A stretch of DNA of 8,611 nucleotides. Source: Candidatus Zixiibacteriota bacterium (GTDB taxonomy: Bacteria; Zixibacteria; MSB-5A5; GN15; FEB-12). Positions within the stretch are counted from its first letter, which is position 1, and every line of letters starts with the position of its first letter. Of this stretch, positions 1-7,157 are shown in pieces. The translations under genes were made by a program, and so were the position numbers. The notes beneath the pieces were generated by a model that was not told the DNA's origin, ran no database searches, and saw only the letters and a list, made by a program, of their open reading frames with translations. The DNA lies in contig QNAF01000107.1 of NCBI GenBank assembly GCA_003641405.1, forward strand, positions 1 to 8,611, read 5' to 3'.

Positions 1-604
1 AAAGACCCGTTAGTGGTCCGTCGTTGGCGAGTCGCGTGACCCGTGCCTGGAATGCAGGTTCTGCCTGTCCGGTCAGCGCCGGTTCGATACAAAGTCCGGT
101 GATCTGTACTTGATTGGAAGCGTAGCCTGCTTCAAGAAATGGCCCGGCAGCTTCCTGGGTGGGCACCAGCACCATGTCGGCTCCACCGATCGCTGCCGAG
201 GATGGGCAAACCCGTTCTCCATGCTGATAAATCAAATCAGCCTTTCCGCGGAGAATAGCGACAAGCAACGGGTGCGCGACAATAACAGGTACCGATTGCT
301 CCGATGCCCATTTGAGCAGACTTCGTCCTACCAGGCCGAGTAACGGACCACGTTTATTGAAGTCAACGTTCCTGCGAAAGCGAGAGTACAGCGCTCCGGC
401 TAATCCATTAGACGAACCGCGCTGATAGAGCCATCGCACCAGCCGCCAGGCAAACCCGGACAGCCCTGTGGATATCTCAAAAACGTTCGCCTCTACTCTG
501 GTTATGTGGCTATCGGAACGGGACAGGGCCTCAGCAATTCCATCCAGGTAGAATGGGTGGCCTCGTCCGATATTGGTGTAAAGAAACGTGATTTTCCTGC
601 CTAT
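1..604 (-). CDS. Glycosyltransferase-like protein (GT28/MGDG-synthase/MurG-like fold), N-terminal part, runs off the left edge
   Basis: The minus strand reads through 201 codons without a stop to the window edge. Near the N-terminus is N-I-G-R-G-H-P-F (residues 11-18), the glycine-rich GxGH loop of GT28-type enzymes such as MurG and diacylglycerol glycosyltransferases. An alternating hydrophobic/Gly pattern follows: VPVIVAHPLLV (105-115), YQHGE (126-130), a GADMVLVPTQEA block (141-152) and VQITGLCIEPAL (166-177), which resembles the VxVTGxP segment that opens the second Rossmann domain. The C-terminal nucleotide-sugar domain is outside the window, so donor and acceptor cannot be named. A role in membrane glycolipid or envelope synthesis is inference. 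The start is odd: no in-frame ATG exists after the upstream TAA (near 755). The placed start is ATA (604-602), 6 nt after AGGAGG. In-frame TTG codons (631, 658, 685) are the alternatives. The gene is divergent from the M29 aminopeptidase. Confidence 0.7.
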   Translation of the reverse strand, partial: MGRKITFLYTNIGRGHPFYLDGIAEALSRSDSHITRVEANVFEISTGLSGFAWRLVRWLYQRGSSNGLAGALYSRFRRNVDFNKRGPLLGLVGRSLLKWASEQSVPVIVAHPLLVAILRGKADLIYQHGERVCPSSAAIGGADMVLVPTQEAAGPFLEAGYASNQVQITGLCIEPALTGQAEPAFQARVTRLANDGPLTGL

Positions 605-926
605 GGAACACCTCCTGACAACTGGAATCAACTTAAGATACTGTTCGCTCCATGTCAATCGTGCCCGCCCATCATACCACGCCAAAAGGAGCCTCTGCTG
701 AGGTGTCAATAACCGTGTGTAGCGCTTGACCCTGAAATGACCGAAGCGATAGTGTTACCCCGTTGTTGTGCATGAAGCGCACACAGCAGGCGAGCACTCG
801 TAACACATGGACAGACTATGACTTACGGCCAGTGCTGACAATAACGCGAGTGTTCGTTGCGTCTGAGACCGCATTTTGCTATGTTTGCCGAAACATATTG
901 AACAGTTTCGACACAATGGAGACACT
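605..926. promoter_or_regulatory. Divergent intergenic control region between the glycosyltransferase and the M29 aminopeptidase
   Basis: This stretch of about 320 bp holds no convincing gene. On the minus strand, TATGAT (676-671) preceded by TG forms an extended -10 (TGnTATGAT) that could serve the glycosyltransferase. A consensus TTGACA (658-653) is also present but has only a poor -10 (TAAGTT) at 17 nt. On the plus strand, TTGCGT (857-862), 17 nt and TATGTT (880-885) is a modest sigma70-like candidate for the aminopeptidase. All of these are pattern matches only. Confidence 0.35.
611..616 (-). promoter_or_regulatory. Perfect Shine-Dalgarno AGGAGG before the ATA start
   Basis: The minus strand reads AGGAGG here, followed by a 6-nt spacer and then ATA. 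The first conserved strand (K-I-T-F-L-Y) begins three codons later. This placement decides the proposed start, because none of the upstream in-frame TTG codons has a comparable ribosome-binding site. Confidence 0.55.
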
Positions 927-2066
927 ATGAAAGACAAGCGCAACGAGGTTCTCGCCAGACAATTGATCGAGTATTCAACCAAGCTCAAGAAAGGCGAAGT
1001 GCTCTATCTTGAGATCAAGGGCAAGGAAACACTCGAGCTGGGCAAACAAATCATAAGGCTGGCCACCGAAATCGGGGCTACACCCTTCTGGTACTACAAC
1101 GACGAATCGTTGATCCGACAGTGGGTCAAATCTGCCGGTGATGACCAGTTCCGCAAACAAGCCGAGTTGCATATGGAACTGATGAAGCGCGCCGATGCCT
1201 ATATTGGTCTCCGAGGATCAGACAATCCGTTTGACCTCTCCGACATTCCCCATGAACAGATCGACAAGCAGAACAACTTGTTCTACAAGCCGGTGCATCT
1301 CGAAGAACGAGTCAAACGCACCCGATGGGTTGTACTCCGCTACCCCAACAACGCAATGGCGCAACTTGCTGAGACATCGCAGGAGAAGTTCGAAGACTTC
1401 TATTTCGAGGTCTGCTGTGCCGACTACGCCAAAATGTCGAAAGCCCAGGATCAGTTGTTCGCACTGATGAGCGCTACCGATAAAGTGCACATCAAAGCGC
1501 CGGGAACCGATCTTAAGTTTTCGATCAAGGGGATCGACTGCGTGAAATGCGATGGCGAACGGAATATCCCGGACGGTGAAGTCTATACGGCTCCGGTCAG
1601 GGATTCCATCAATGGTACTATCACATATAACACGCCATCACTCAAAGACGGCGTAGTTTTCAACGGTATCTCCTTCACGTTTGAAAACGGCAAGATTGTC
1701 AAGGCAACCTGCGCAGGGGACAACGAAAAGCTGAACAAGATTCTGGACACAGACGAAGGCGCCCGCTATGTCGGTGAGTTCGCAATCGGCGTTAACCCGT
1801 TCATTCTACATCCAATGAAAGACACCCTGTTTGACGAAAAGATCGCGGGGTCATTTCATCTTACTCCCGGCCAGTCCTATGACGAGGCACCCAACGGGAA
1901 CGACTCAGCTATACACTGGGACCTCGTACTGATTCAGCGTCCCGATTATGGTGGCGGTGAGATTTGGTTTGACGATAAACTGATCCGCAAAGACGGTGTC
2001 TTCACTGACGAGAAACTTGAGAGGGCATTCTCGAAAGAGAACTTGAAGGGAGCCGGGCTGGAGTAG
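927..2066 (+). CDS. M29 family aminopeptidase (AmpS/AmpT-like), 379 aa
   Basis: This is a thermophilic-type M29 metallo-aminopeptidase that removes N-terminal residues from peptides using two divalent metals. Family members are cytoplasmic and dimeric. The five expected metal ligands are all visible: E218 in IPDGE-VYTAP, E284 in YVGEFAIG, H311 in GSFHLTPG, and H330 and D332 in AIHWD. A Tyr follows at 318 (GQSYDE), near the catalytic Tyr position of the family. The length is a little below the usual 400-410 residues. The ATG at 927 was chosen because GGAG (918-921) lies 5 nt upstream. The frame stays open back to a TTG at 876, but that adds a 17-residue unconserved leader and has no ribosome-binding site. 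No signal peptide is seen. It ends with TAG, 6 bp from the convergent EamA gene. Together with the M20 dipeptidase it suggests peptide catabolism. Confidence 0.93.
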   Translation: MKDKRNEVLARQLIEYSTKLKKGEVLYLEIKGKETLELGKQIIRLATEIGATPFWYYNDESLIRQWVKSAGDDQFRKQAELHMELMKRADAYIGLRGSDNPFDLSDIPHEQIDKQNNLFYKPVHLEERVKRTRWVVLRYPNNAMAQLAETSQEKFEDFYFEVCCADYAKMSKAQDQLFALMSATDKVHIKAPGTDLKFSIKGIDCVKCDGERNIPDGEVYTAPVRDSINGTITYNTPSLKDGVVFNGISFTFENGKIVKATCAGDNEKLNKILDTDEGARYVGEFAIGVNPFILHPMKDTLFDEKIAGSFHLTPGQSYDEAPNGNDSAIHWDLVLIQRPDYGGGEIWFDDKLIRKDGVFTDEKLERAFSKENLKGAGLE

Positions 2067-2072
2067 ACAACT

Positions 2073-2978
2073 TCAGGCCTCGGTGATTATCACCCCGGCC
2101 AGGACCGCCAGGCCTCCGATAACGAACACGGTGGTCAGCGGTTCGCCCAGAAAGAAGTACGCCCCTGCCGATGCTATCACCGGTTGCATATTGTGATAGA
2201 CAGCTATGCGTGAGGCGTCGAACTGCTTAAGAAACCAGTACCAGAGCACGTACACAACGACTGACAGGCCGATAGCCATGTAGGCCACCGAGCCCCAGGC
2301 CGCAAGCGTCGCCTGTGAGTAGTCGTACTGGACAGCAAAAATGAGCCCGAACGGCAGATAGACGGTCGAGCCAATCGCAAGAGAATAGGCTGTTATGCGT
2401 ATGGCACCGTATTTCTCAACCAGCTTCTTGCCGAGAACCGTGTAATATGCCCAGGCTACCACTGAGATCAGTATAATGATATCTCCGGCAAGATACTCAG
2501 TGCCGAAATCAATAGCACCGGAGAACATAATCACACCAACACCTGCGGTAGCTGTGACAATACCGACGACTCGCCGCCAGGTCGCTTTCTCTTTCAAGTG
2601 AATCAGCGCCAGAATGAAAATCCATACCGGCGTTGTAGCAAACAGGAAAGCTCCATGACCTGCACCCGTCAGCGACTGGCCGACCAGAAACAGCGTCTGA
2701 TTGAACGGAATAATGAGTAATCCCAGTAGGGCAATCTTCCTCCAGTCTTTTCGCTCGATTGGGGGATCACGACGAATAAGGCGAGTTATGGATAAAAGCA
2801 CAACTGACGAGAGCACGAAACGATAGAAAGCAAACGTGAACGGATCGATCATCTCCAATCCGTACTTGGCTACCGGATAACACAGACCCGCAATCGTCTG
2901 CAGAAGCAGCATGGACCCGCCCAGCAACCAAAGACTGCTACTAATGGGCACGTTCGCGGGAGGACTGGTATCACTCAT
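2073..2978 (-). CDS. EamA/DMT-superfamily permease, 301 aa, ten membrane segments
   Basis: This looks like a drug/metabolite transporter of the EamA (RhaT/YdcZ-like) type, an inner-membrane carrier usually exporting amino acids or other small metabolites. Two homologous halves of about five hydrophobic segments each are visible, roughly residues 15-153 and 163-299. Each ends with the typical motif pair: TTPVWIFILA followed by LKEK (115-131), and MQPVIASAGAYFFLGEP (264-280). The 301-residue length is normal for the family. The substrate cannot be read from the sequence. Start context is weak, with no clear Shine-Dalgarno before the ATG at 2978, so it may depend on transcription from the upstream SDR/M20 genes, 61 nt away on the same strand. 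It ends in TGA. Sitting downstream of peptidase genes is compatible with amino-acid export, but that is inference. Confidence 0.9.
   Translation of the reverse strand: MSDTSPPANVPISSSLWLLGGSMLLLQTIAGLCYPVAKYGLEMIDPFTFAFYRFVLSSVVLLSITRLIRRDPPIERKDWRKIALLGLLIIPFNQTLFLVGQSLTGAGHGAFLFATTPVWIFILALIHLKEKATWRRVVGIVTATAGVGVIMFSGAIDFGTEYLAGDIIILISVVAWAYYTVLGKKLVEKYGAIRITAYSLAIGSTVYLPFGLIFAVQYDYSQATLAAWGSVAYMAIGLSVVVYVLWYWFLKQFDASRIAVYHNMQPVIASAGAYFFLGEPLTTVFVIGGLAVLAGVIITEA
2076..2100. terminator. Hairpin at the convergent gene ends, possible transcript 3' structure
   Basis: Ten bases past the aminopeptidase stop, GGCC (2076-2079) can pair with GGCC (2097-2100), and GGTGA (2082-2086) with TCACC (2090-2094), around a TTA loop with a 2x2 mismatch between the two stems. 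It lies inside the last codons of the EamA gene. No T-run follows on the plus strand, so it is not a classical intrinsic terminator. It could instead stabilise an mRNA end. Confidence 0.25.
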
Positions 2979-3039
2979 GAGAATTCAGACAAGACTCGCT
3001 ACTGATGGACTGATGAACCTCTGATACGCTTTCTGTCTT

Positions 3040-3837
3040 CTACAGCAACCCCTTGTAACAGCCACCATCAACCGCTATGGATGTTCCCGTGATATAACCG
3101 GCTTTCTCACCGGCAAGGAACGTAATCAGTGCCGCCAGTTCTTCCGGCTGCCCTACTCTGCCGGAAGCTGTCTGTTCAGCGAATCCGGCCATGACTTCAT
3201 CCGGTGTCTTTCCTGACTGTTTCCCGAGATTCTCCGCCAGGCTCAACAGTCTTTCAGTAGCTGTATAGCCGGGGCAAACACAGTTGGCAGTGATGCCGTG
3301 AGAAGCATAGGTGTTAGAGATCGTTTTGCAGAACCCTGTTACGGCCGCACGGTAACTATTCGACAGAATCAGCGCATCGACAGGCTGCAATACCGCTACC
3401 GACGTAATGTAGATGAGTCTCCCCCAGCCGCGTTCCATCATTCCCGGCAGGAAAGAGCGTGTCAGGCCAACGGCTGACTCTACCAGCAGATTAGCGGACT
3501 CGCCAAATTGCTCCGAGGGAATGTCCAGAAACAAACCCGGCGGCGGCCCACCGGTATTGGACACGAAAACATCCACACCGGAGTCAGACCAGTGCTTCTT
3601 AACAACAGACACAACCGCCCCACGTCCTGCTTCAGTGGATACGTCACCAACCGCAAGCAAAGGTCTGGAGCCGGTTGCTTTCTCTATTCGCGAAGCTGCA
3701 GCCTGCAGTTTGCTTTCATCGCGGGAGTTGATAATCAATTGGGCGCCTTCCGACGCCAGGGCTTCGGCAGCTGCAGCTCCGAGACCTGCCGAGGCACCGG
3801 TAATAACTACATGCTTGCCTTTCAATCCCAGGTCCAT
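3040..3837 (-). CDS. SDR-family oxidoreductase-like protein with a degenerate catalytic motif, 265 aa
   Basis: This has a Rossmann-fold short-chain dehydrogenase/reductase architecture resembling FabG-like 3-oxoacyl reductases. The nucleotide-binding glycine motif TGASAGLG is at residues 13-20, the acidic region VGD is at 63-65, and SNTGGP (93-98) stands where NNAG is usual. The catalytic Ser appears to be S146 in YITS. The expected YxxxK is replaced by S159-N-S-Y-R163 in an LSNSYRAAVTG block: by alignment to the following AAVTG, Ser occupies the Tyr position and Arg the Lys position. A similar LSN-xx-R pattern is known in a BKR-like SDR subgroup without a perfect tetrad, so this is probably not random decay. 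The C-terminal PGYTATERL and YITGTSIAVDGG (248-259) are well kept. Its ATG overlaps the M20 stop by one base (TGATG), implying translational coupling. Substrate and even activity are uncertain. Confidence 0.88.
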   Translation of the reverse strand: MDLGLKGKHVVITGASAGLGAAAAEALASEGAQLIINSRDESKLQAAASRIEKATGSRPLLAVGDVSTEAGRGAVVSVVKKHWSDSGVDVFVSNTGGPPPGLFLDIPSEQFGESANLLVESAVGLTRSFLPGMMERGWGRLIYITSVAVLQPVDALILSNSYRAAVTGFCKTISNTYASHGITANCVCPGYTATERLLSLAENLGKQSGKTPDEVMAGFAEQTASGRVGQPEELAALITFLAGEKAGYITGTSIAVDGGCYKGLL

Positions 3838-5204
3838 CAGTCACCCACCTTGGCCAATTCAGCCGGCAACGCTGCCGCCATTTTGCAGCCACGTTCGAAA
3901 TCCACAACCCGGAATCGCTCATTGGGAGAATGAGCGTTGTCATCACACTGCCCCAAACCCAGGAGGAGTGTATCCATGCCGAGCATCTCTTTGAAATCAA
4001 CCACTACCGGAATGGACCCGCCCTCTTTCATGAATACGGGAACCTTGCCAAAACCTGTCTTAATTGCCTGGGCCGCAGCATCGAGCCACGGGCCATCGGT
4101 CGGCACAACCACTCCCTTGGCTCCACCATGCTTATCGACTTTCACCTTGACCGATTTGGGCGCGATTCTCTGCAGATACTTCTCAATCTTATCGCAGATA
4201 TCACCGGGTTCCATGTCAGGTACCAACCGCATAGTTATCTTACAGGAGGCATACGAAGGAATTATTGTTTTGGCGCCTTCGCCCTGATATCCGCCTGTGA
4301 AACCGTTAACATCGAGTGTCGGGCGGCTCCACGTCCTCTCAAAGGTCGTGTAACCCTTCTCGCCCTGCAGGGCAGACACATTGAGTCCCTTCATGTAAGC
4401 TTTCTGAGTAAAAGGCAGTTTCTTGAACTGCTTTTTCTCCCAGGCACTGACTTTTTTGGCTCGCTGGTAGAATCCCGGAATCGTTATTTTCCCGGACTTA
4501 TCGTGAAGCCTGCTGATCATGTCACACAGCACGTTGACGGGATTGGCAATAGCGCCGCCGAATGAGCCGGAGTGCACGTCCCGGTTAGGACCGTATACAA
4601 ACACTTCGACAGATGCGATCCCGCGCAGTCCGAATGTCACAGCAGGCAGGGTCTTGCTAAACTGCCCGCTGTCGGAAATCACCGCAATGTCGGCTTTGAG
4701 CTTCTTCTTGTTCTTCCGGAGGAATACCGGAAGGTTCGTCGAGTGAACTTCTTCCTCGCCTTCAACAATCATCTTCACGTTGATAGGGAGAGTTCCGGTC
4801 GACTTGATGATGGCTTCAAGACCCTTGACGTGCGTAAATAACTGCCCCTTATCATCAGTGGCTCCACGAGCACAAATGTACCCGCTGCGGATCACAGGCT
4901 GAAAAGGTTCGGTTTTCCAGAGCTCGTACGGTTCCGGCGGCTGGACATCGTAATGACCGTAGTAAAGCACAGTGGGAAGTTTTTTATCCACCATGTACTC
5001 AGCGTATACAACCGGGTGCCCTTTGGTAGCGTGCAATTCTGTTTTGAATCCGATCTTTTTCAGATGATCAAGCACCCACACTGCGCAGGCCTTCACGTCT
5101 TTCTTGTGTTCGGACTTGGCCGACACGGACGCGAACCTCAACAGAGTAAACAGTTCGTCCATGCGCTTTTTCTTGGTCTTCTTGAGGTAGTCAAACGGTG
5201 TCAT
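3837..5204 (-). CDS. M20 family metallo-dipeptidase, 455 aa
   Basis: This is a cytosolic-type M20/M25/M40 dipeptidase that hydrolyses dipeptides or related amides with two zinc-like metals. Motifs appear in order: G-H84-Y-D86-VQPP (first ligand and catalytic Asp), ARGATD117-D118-KG (bridging Asp), EGEE151-E152 (catalytic base and ligand), SD178-SG (ligand) and NAH425-SPNE (last ligand). DVHSGSFGG at 209-217 is the conserved His-containing segment at the start of the lid/dimerisation domain. That domain fills roughly 205-330. The length is typical (about 450-470). One small oddity is H154 where EEEIGS-type sequences usually have Gly. The ATG at 5204 follows AGGAGA (5218-5213) by about 8 nt. 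A good promoter lies about 40 nt upstream. The stop overlaps the SDR start, so the two are cotranscribed, probably with EamA. Confidence 0.94.
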   Translation of the reverse strand: MTPFDYLKKTKKKRMDELFTLLRFASVSAKSEHKKDVKACAVWVLDHLKKIGFKTELHATKGHPVVYAEYMVDKKLPTVLYYGHYDVQPPEPYELWKTEPFQPVIRSGYICARGATDDKGQLFTHVKGLEAIIKSTGTLPINVKMIVEGEEEVHSTNLPVFLRKNKKKLKADIAVISDSGQFSKTLPAVTFGLRGIASVEVFVYGPNRDVHSGSFGGAIANPVNVLCDMISRLHDKSGKITIPGFYQRAKKVSAWEKKQFKKLPFTQKAYMKGLNVSALQGEKGYTTFERTWSRPTLDVNGFTGGYQGEGAKTIIPSYASCKITMRLVPDMEPGDICDKIEKYLQRIAPKSVKVKVDKHGGAKGVVVPTDGPWLDAAAQAIKTGFGKVPVFMKEGGSIPVVVDFKEMLGMDTLLLGLGQCDDNAHSPNERFRVVDFERGCKMAAALPAELAKVGD

Positions 5205-5244
5205 AATATGAATCTCCTAAGTAGTGGCTCTTGATATTGTGGTG

Positions 5245-5273
5245 AATATAGAAGGCTGTCGGACACGTGTAAA
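5245..5273 (-). promoter_or_regulatory. Strong sigma70-like promoter for the M20-SDR-EamA operon
   Basis: On the minus strand TTTACA (5273-5268) and TATATT (5250-5245) are separated by exactly 17 nt. Each matches the consensus at 5 of 6 positions. Transcription would start near 5238, giving a leader of about 34 nt before the M20 ATG. The location in the 109-nt gap after the ABC permease suggests the downstream three genes form their own transcription unit rather than depending on the ABC operon. Confidence 0.6.
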
Positions 5274-5313
5274 GCGGATACTCAGAAGCAAATGGAATCA
5301 GTTCTTCTGGTGA

Positions 5314-6111
5314 TCAGAAGTCAGTCTTGCGGAATGTCAGGGCTGCCAACCAGATCATAGCTATACCGAATAGCAACGAACTCCATAGAGGCATCCAGTC
5401 AAAAACCGTTCCACCAAGAGCAAGTTCTCTCGACATATCATTGATACCAGTCATCTTCGGGAATATATAGTACAATGAATCTATGATGATGTCCGCGGTC
5501 TTCGAATCCAGGAGTTGCTTGTAGGCTTCGTGCCCGGAAAGCACCGTCTGCACGATCCACACCAGGAACGTTGTCATAATCGCTAGTGGCGTGGACTTGA
5601 AGGCAACACCCGCAAGGAACACTATGCACAGCCAAATGCAAAGGGCAGCGACACTAATAGGAAACACACCAAGGATTTCCCACCCGAATCCGCCAATAAG
5701 CCATTTGAGTGCCAGGCTCAGAACTGAACCGCAGAGCGTAATCAACAGGCCATAGACGATAATGGTGCTGAACAGTTTACCCAGCAGCAACCCGGTACGA
5801 GAAACTGGCTTGGAGAGGTAGAAATCCACCCGACCTTTGGTCAATAGCTGAGGAATAAGTCCGGCTGTGGCCATTGTTGCCAGAAAGACCATAAATGACA
5901 TGAATGTTGAAAGCCCTCTGACTGCCGCGCTGCCAACAACTGCTTTGAACGGGTCAGCTTCGCTGTCCACCCCGGAGCCGGTATGAAAACCGACATCAAT
6001 TTGTGCACCAACTGTGGCAATCAACACTGCCACCACTGTCACGCCACCGAACAGGTAGAGCATCTTGCGGTCAATGAGCTCAGCCAGAGTGTCTTTGAGG
6101 AGACCTCTCAT
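5314..6111 (-). CDS. ABC-2 type transporter permease, 265 aa, six membrane segments
   Basis: This is the membrane subunit of an ABC exporter of the NosY/ABC-2 type. Six hydrophobic segments are visible, near residues 18-37, 66-90, 112-136, 146-171, 173-192 and 239-260. The conserved cytoplasmic block GRVDFYLSKPVSRTGLLLGK (93-112), placed after TM2, matches the L-x-K/R-P-x-x-R...GK signature of this permease class. A long extracytoplasmic-side loop (193-238) contains LYYIFPKM, as in NosY-like proteins. It starts inside the ATPase gene with a 4-nt ATGA overlap, so the pair is translationally coupled and surely forms one transporter. Substrate unknown; nothing here points to copper or Nos accessory function. 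It ends in TGA, at a short hairpin (5304-5320) without a T-tract. Confidence 0.9.
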   Translation of the reverse strand: MRGLLKDTLAELIDRKMLYLFGGVTVVAVLIATVGAQIDVGFHTGSGVDSEADPFKAVVGSAAVRGLSTFMSFMVFLATMATAGLIPQLLTKGRVDFYLSKPVSRTGLLLGKLFSTIIVYGLLITLCGSVLSLALKWLIGGFGWEILGVFPISVAALCIWLCIVFLAGVAFKSTPLAIMTTFLVWIVQTVLSGHEAYKQLLDSKTADIIIDSLYYIFPKMTGINDMSRELALGGTVFDWMPLWSSLLFGIAMIWLAALTFRKTDF

Positions 6112-7052
6112 GCTTCCGGCTCCGTAGAATCACTCACTGCCTCGAAGAAAGACTGTTCAAGAGTCTGTTTCAACGGTTTGACTGAACGTATGCTGATACG
6201 CTGCATTCGCAACTTGTCTATGATACTGTTGATGTCCTCAGAGTTGTTAAGGGCAACCGTCATCCCCTTGGATGTCAGAGAAATCCTGCGTCCCATTTCC
6301 TCGGGAATATCTATGGTCTTATTGCCGATATCGGCCTCAATTTCGTACTGACTGTCTTTAACAGTAAGCTCCTCAATGGTCCCAGTCCGCACGACTCTTC
6401 CCCGAAGAAGAATCGCAACGCGATCAGCCACGGCTTCGACCTCAGAAAGCAGATGGGAGTTCAGGAAAATCGTCTTTCCTTCAGACCTGAGCCGTTTGAG
6501 AACCTGGCGTATCTCCATCTTGCCTACCGGATCAATGCCGTCAGTCGGCTCGTCAAGAAAGACGATATCGGGGCCTGCGACCAGCGCCTGAGCAAGCCCA
6601 ATCCGCTGGGACATCCCCTTGGAGTATTTCCGAAGCTTCATGCCGCCCCATTTCTCCATCCCTACCAGTTTGAGAAGCATGTCGGTTCTCTGGCTGATCT
6701 GCACCGTGCTCATACCGCTGAGCCGACCAGCGAAGTGAAGAAGTTCCATACCTGTCAAGTGAGAAGGAAACCGGTGGCTCTCAGGAAGAAACCCCACTTT
6801 TTCGCGAGAAGTCGGGTTTGACGGCGAAAGTCCGTTGATCAGGGCCTCGCCGGAAGAAATCGTCGTGATGCTCAGCAAGGTCTTGACCATTGTTGTTTTG
6901 CCGGCTCCATTGGGTCCCAACAGGCCAAACACTTCCCCCTGCTCTACGTGCAGGGTAACCCTGTCCAGCGCAACCACGTTGCCCTTTTTCAGGCGAGTGG
7001 CGTATATTTTTGTCAGTTCGTGGGTCTCAACAATATTCATAGTGCTGCTCAT
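6108..7052 (-). CDS. ABC transporter ATP-binding protein (NosF/CcmA-like), 314 aa
   Basis: This is the cytoplasmic ATPase that powers the permease encoded just downstream. Motifs in order: Walker A GPNGAGKTT (46-54), Q-loop region GFLPES (87-92) with Glu91 in place of Gln, signature YSKGMSQR (143-150), Walker B IVFLDEP (163-169) with catalytic E168, D-loop GIDP (172-175) and H-loop H200 in NSHLLSE. The Glu in the Q-loop and the SKGM signature are common in this exporter subfamily, so they are not defects. The C-terminal 90 residues (about 225-314) form the extra domain typical of long ABC-2 ATPases. ATG 7052 is used; ATG 7040 (Met5) is possible, and neither has a clear Shine-Dalgarno. It ends in TGA, overlapping the permease start by four bases. 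Confidence 0.93.
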   Translation of the reverse strand: MSSTMNIVETHELTKIYATRLKKGNVVALDRVTLHVEQGEVFGLLGPNGAGKTTMVKTLLSITTISSGEALINGLSPSNPTSREKVGFLPESHRFPSHLTGMELLHFAGRLSGMSTVQISQRTDMLLKLVGMEKWGGMKLRKYSKGMSQRIGLAQALVAGPDIVFLDEPTDGIDPVGKMEIRQVLKRLRSEGKTIFLNSHLLSEVEAVADRVAILLRGRVVRTGTIEELTVKDSQYEIEADIGNKTIDIPEEMGRRISLTSKGMTVALNNSEDINSIIDKLRMQRISIRSVKPLKQTLEQSFFEAVSDSTEPEA

Positions 7053-7157
7053 CTTTCAACACATCGCCAAAACTATGTGTTTCAACGGTCCCAAACAAGC
7101 CAAAAACAATGAAACATCTTGACTAACTGCCCGCGCTTAAGTAGTTTATGGGTTTTG
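7053..7157. promoter_or_regulatory. Divergent control region between the ABC operon and the DUF1573 pair
   Basis: On the plus strand, TTGACT (7119-7124), a 17-nt spacer and TAGTTT (7142-7147) give a good -35 with a poor -10, placing transcription start near 7154. That argues against a TTG start at 7119, which would lie in the -35 box. On the minus strand no convincing promoter for the ATPase gene was found. Confidence 0.35.

Noticed and set aside
87..92. Signs of mobile elements, CRISPR, tRNA or rRNA anywhere in the window
   Set aside because: No transposase motifs, long terminal repeats, regularly spaced repeats or tRNA-like cloverleaf sequences were seen in the sequence read on either strand.
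876..926. N-terminal extension of the aminopeptidase from TTG 876
   Set aside because: It would add 17 unconserved residues without a ribosome-binding site, and it overlaps the candidate -10 box; ATG 927 has GGAG at good spacing.
755..988. Minus-strand open frame in the divergent control region
   Set aside because: It is Cys/Ser-rich without recognisable motifs and overlaps the start of the aminopeptidase gene on the other strand.
3001..3015. Direct repeat ACTGATG twice with 8-bp period between the SDR and EamA genes
   Set aside because: Only two 7-bp copies; this easily arises by chance and no regulator site is recognisable.
3413..5234. Several plus-strand open frames opposite the SDR and M20 genes (for example 3413-3994 and 3930-4565)
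   Set aside because: They lie antisense to two genes with clear family motifs and show no domain features or ribosome-binding sites of their own.
5304..5320. Hairpin CTTCTG/CAGAAG at the permease stop as a terminator
   Set aside because: The stem is only six pairs and no T-run follows on the minus strand.
7119..7157. TTG 7119 as start of the first DUF1573 gene
   Set aside because: It lies inside the putative -35 element and has no Shine-Dalgarno; the signal peptide is complete from GTG 7158.
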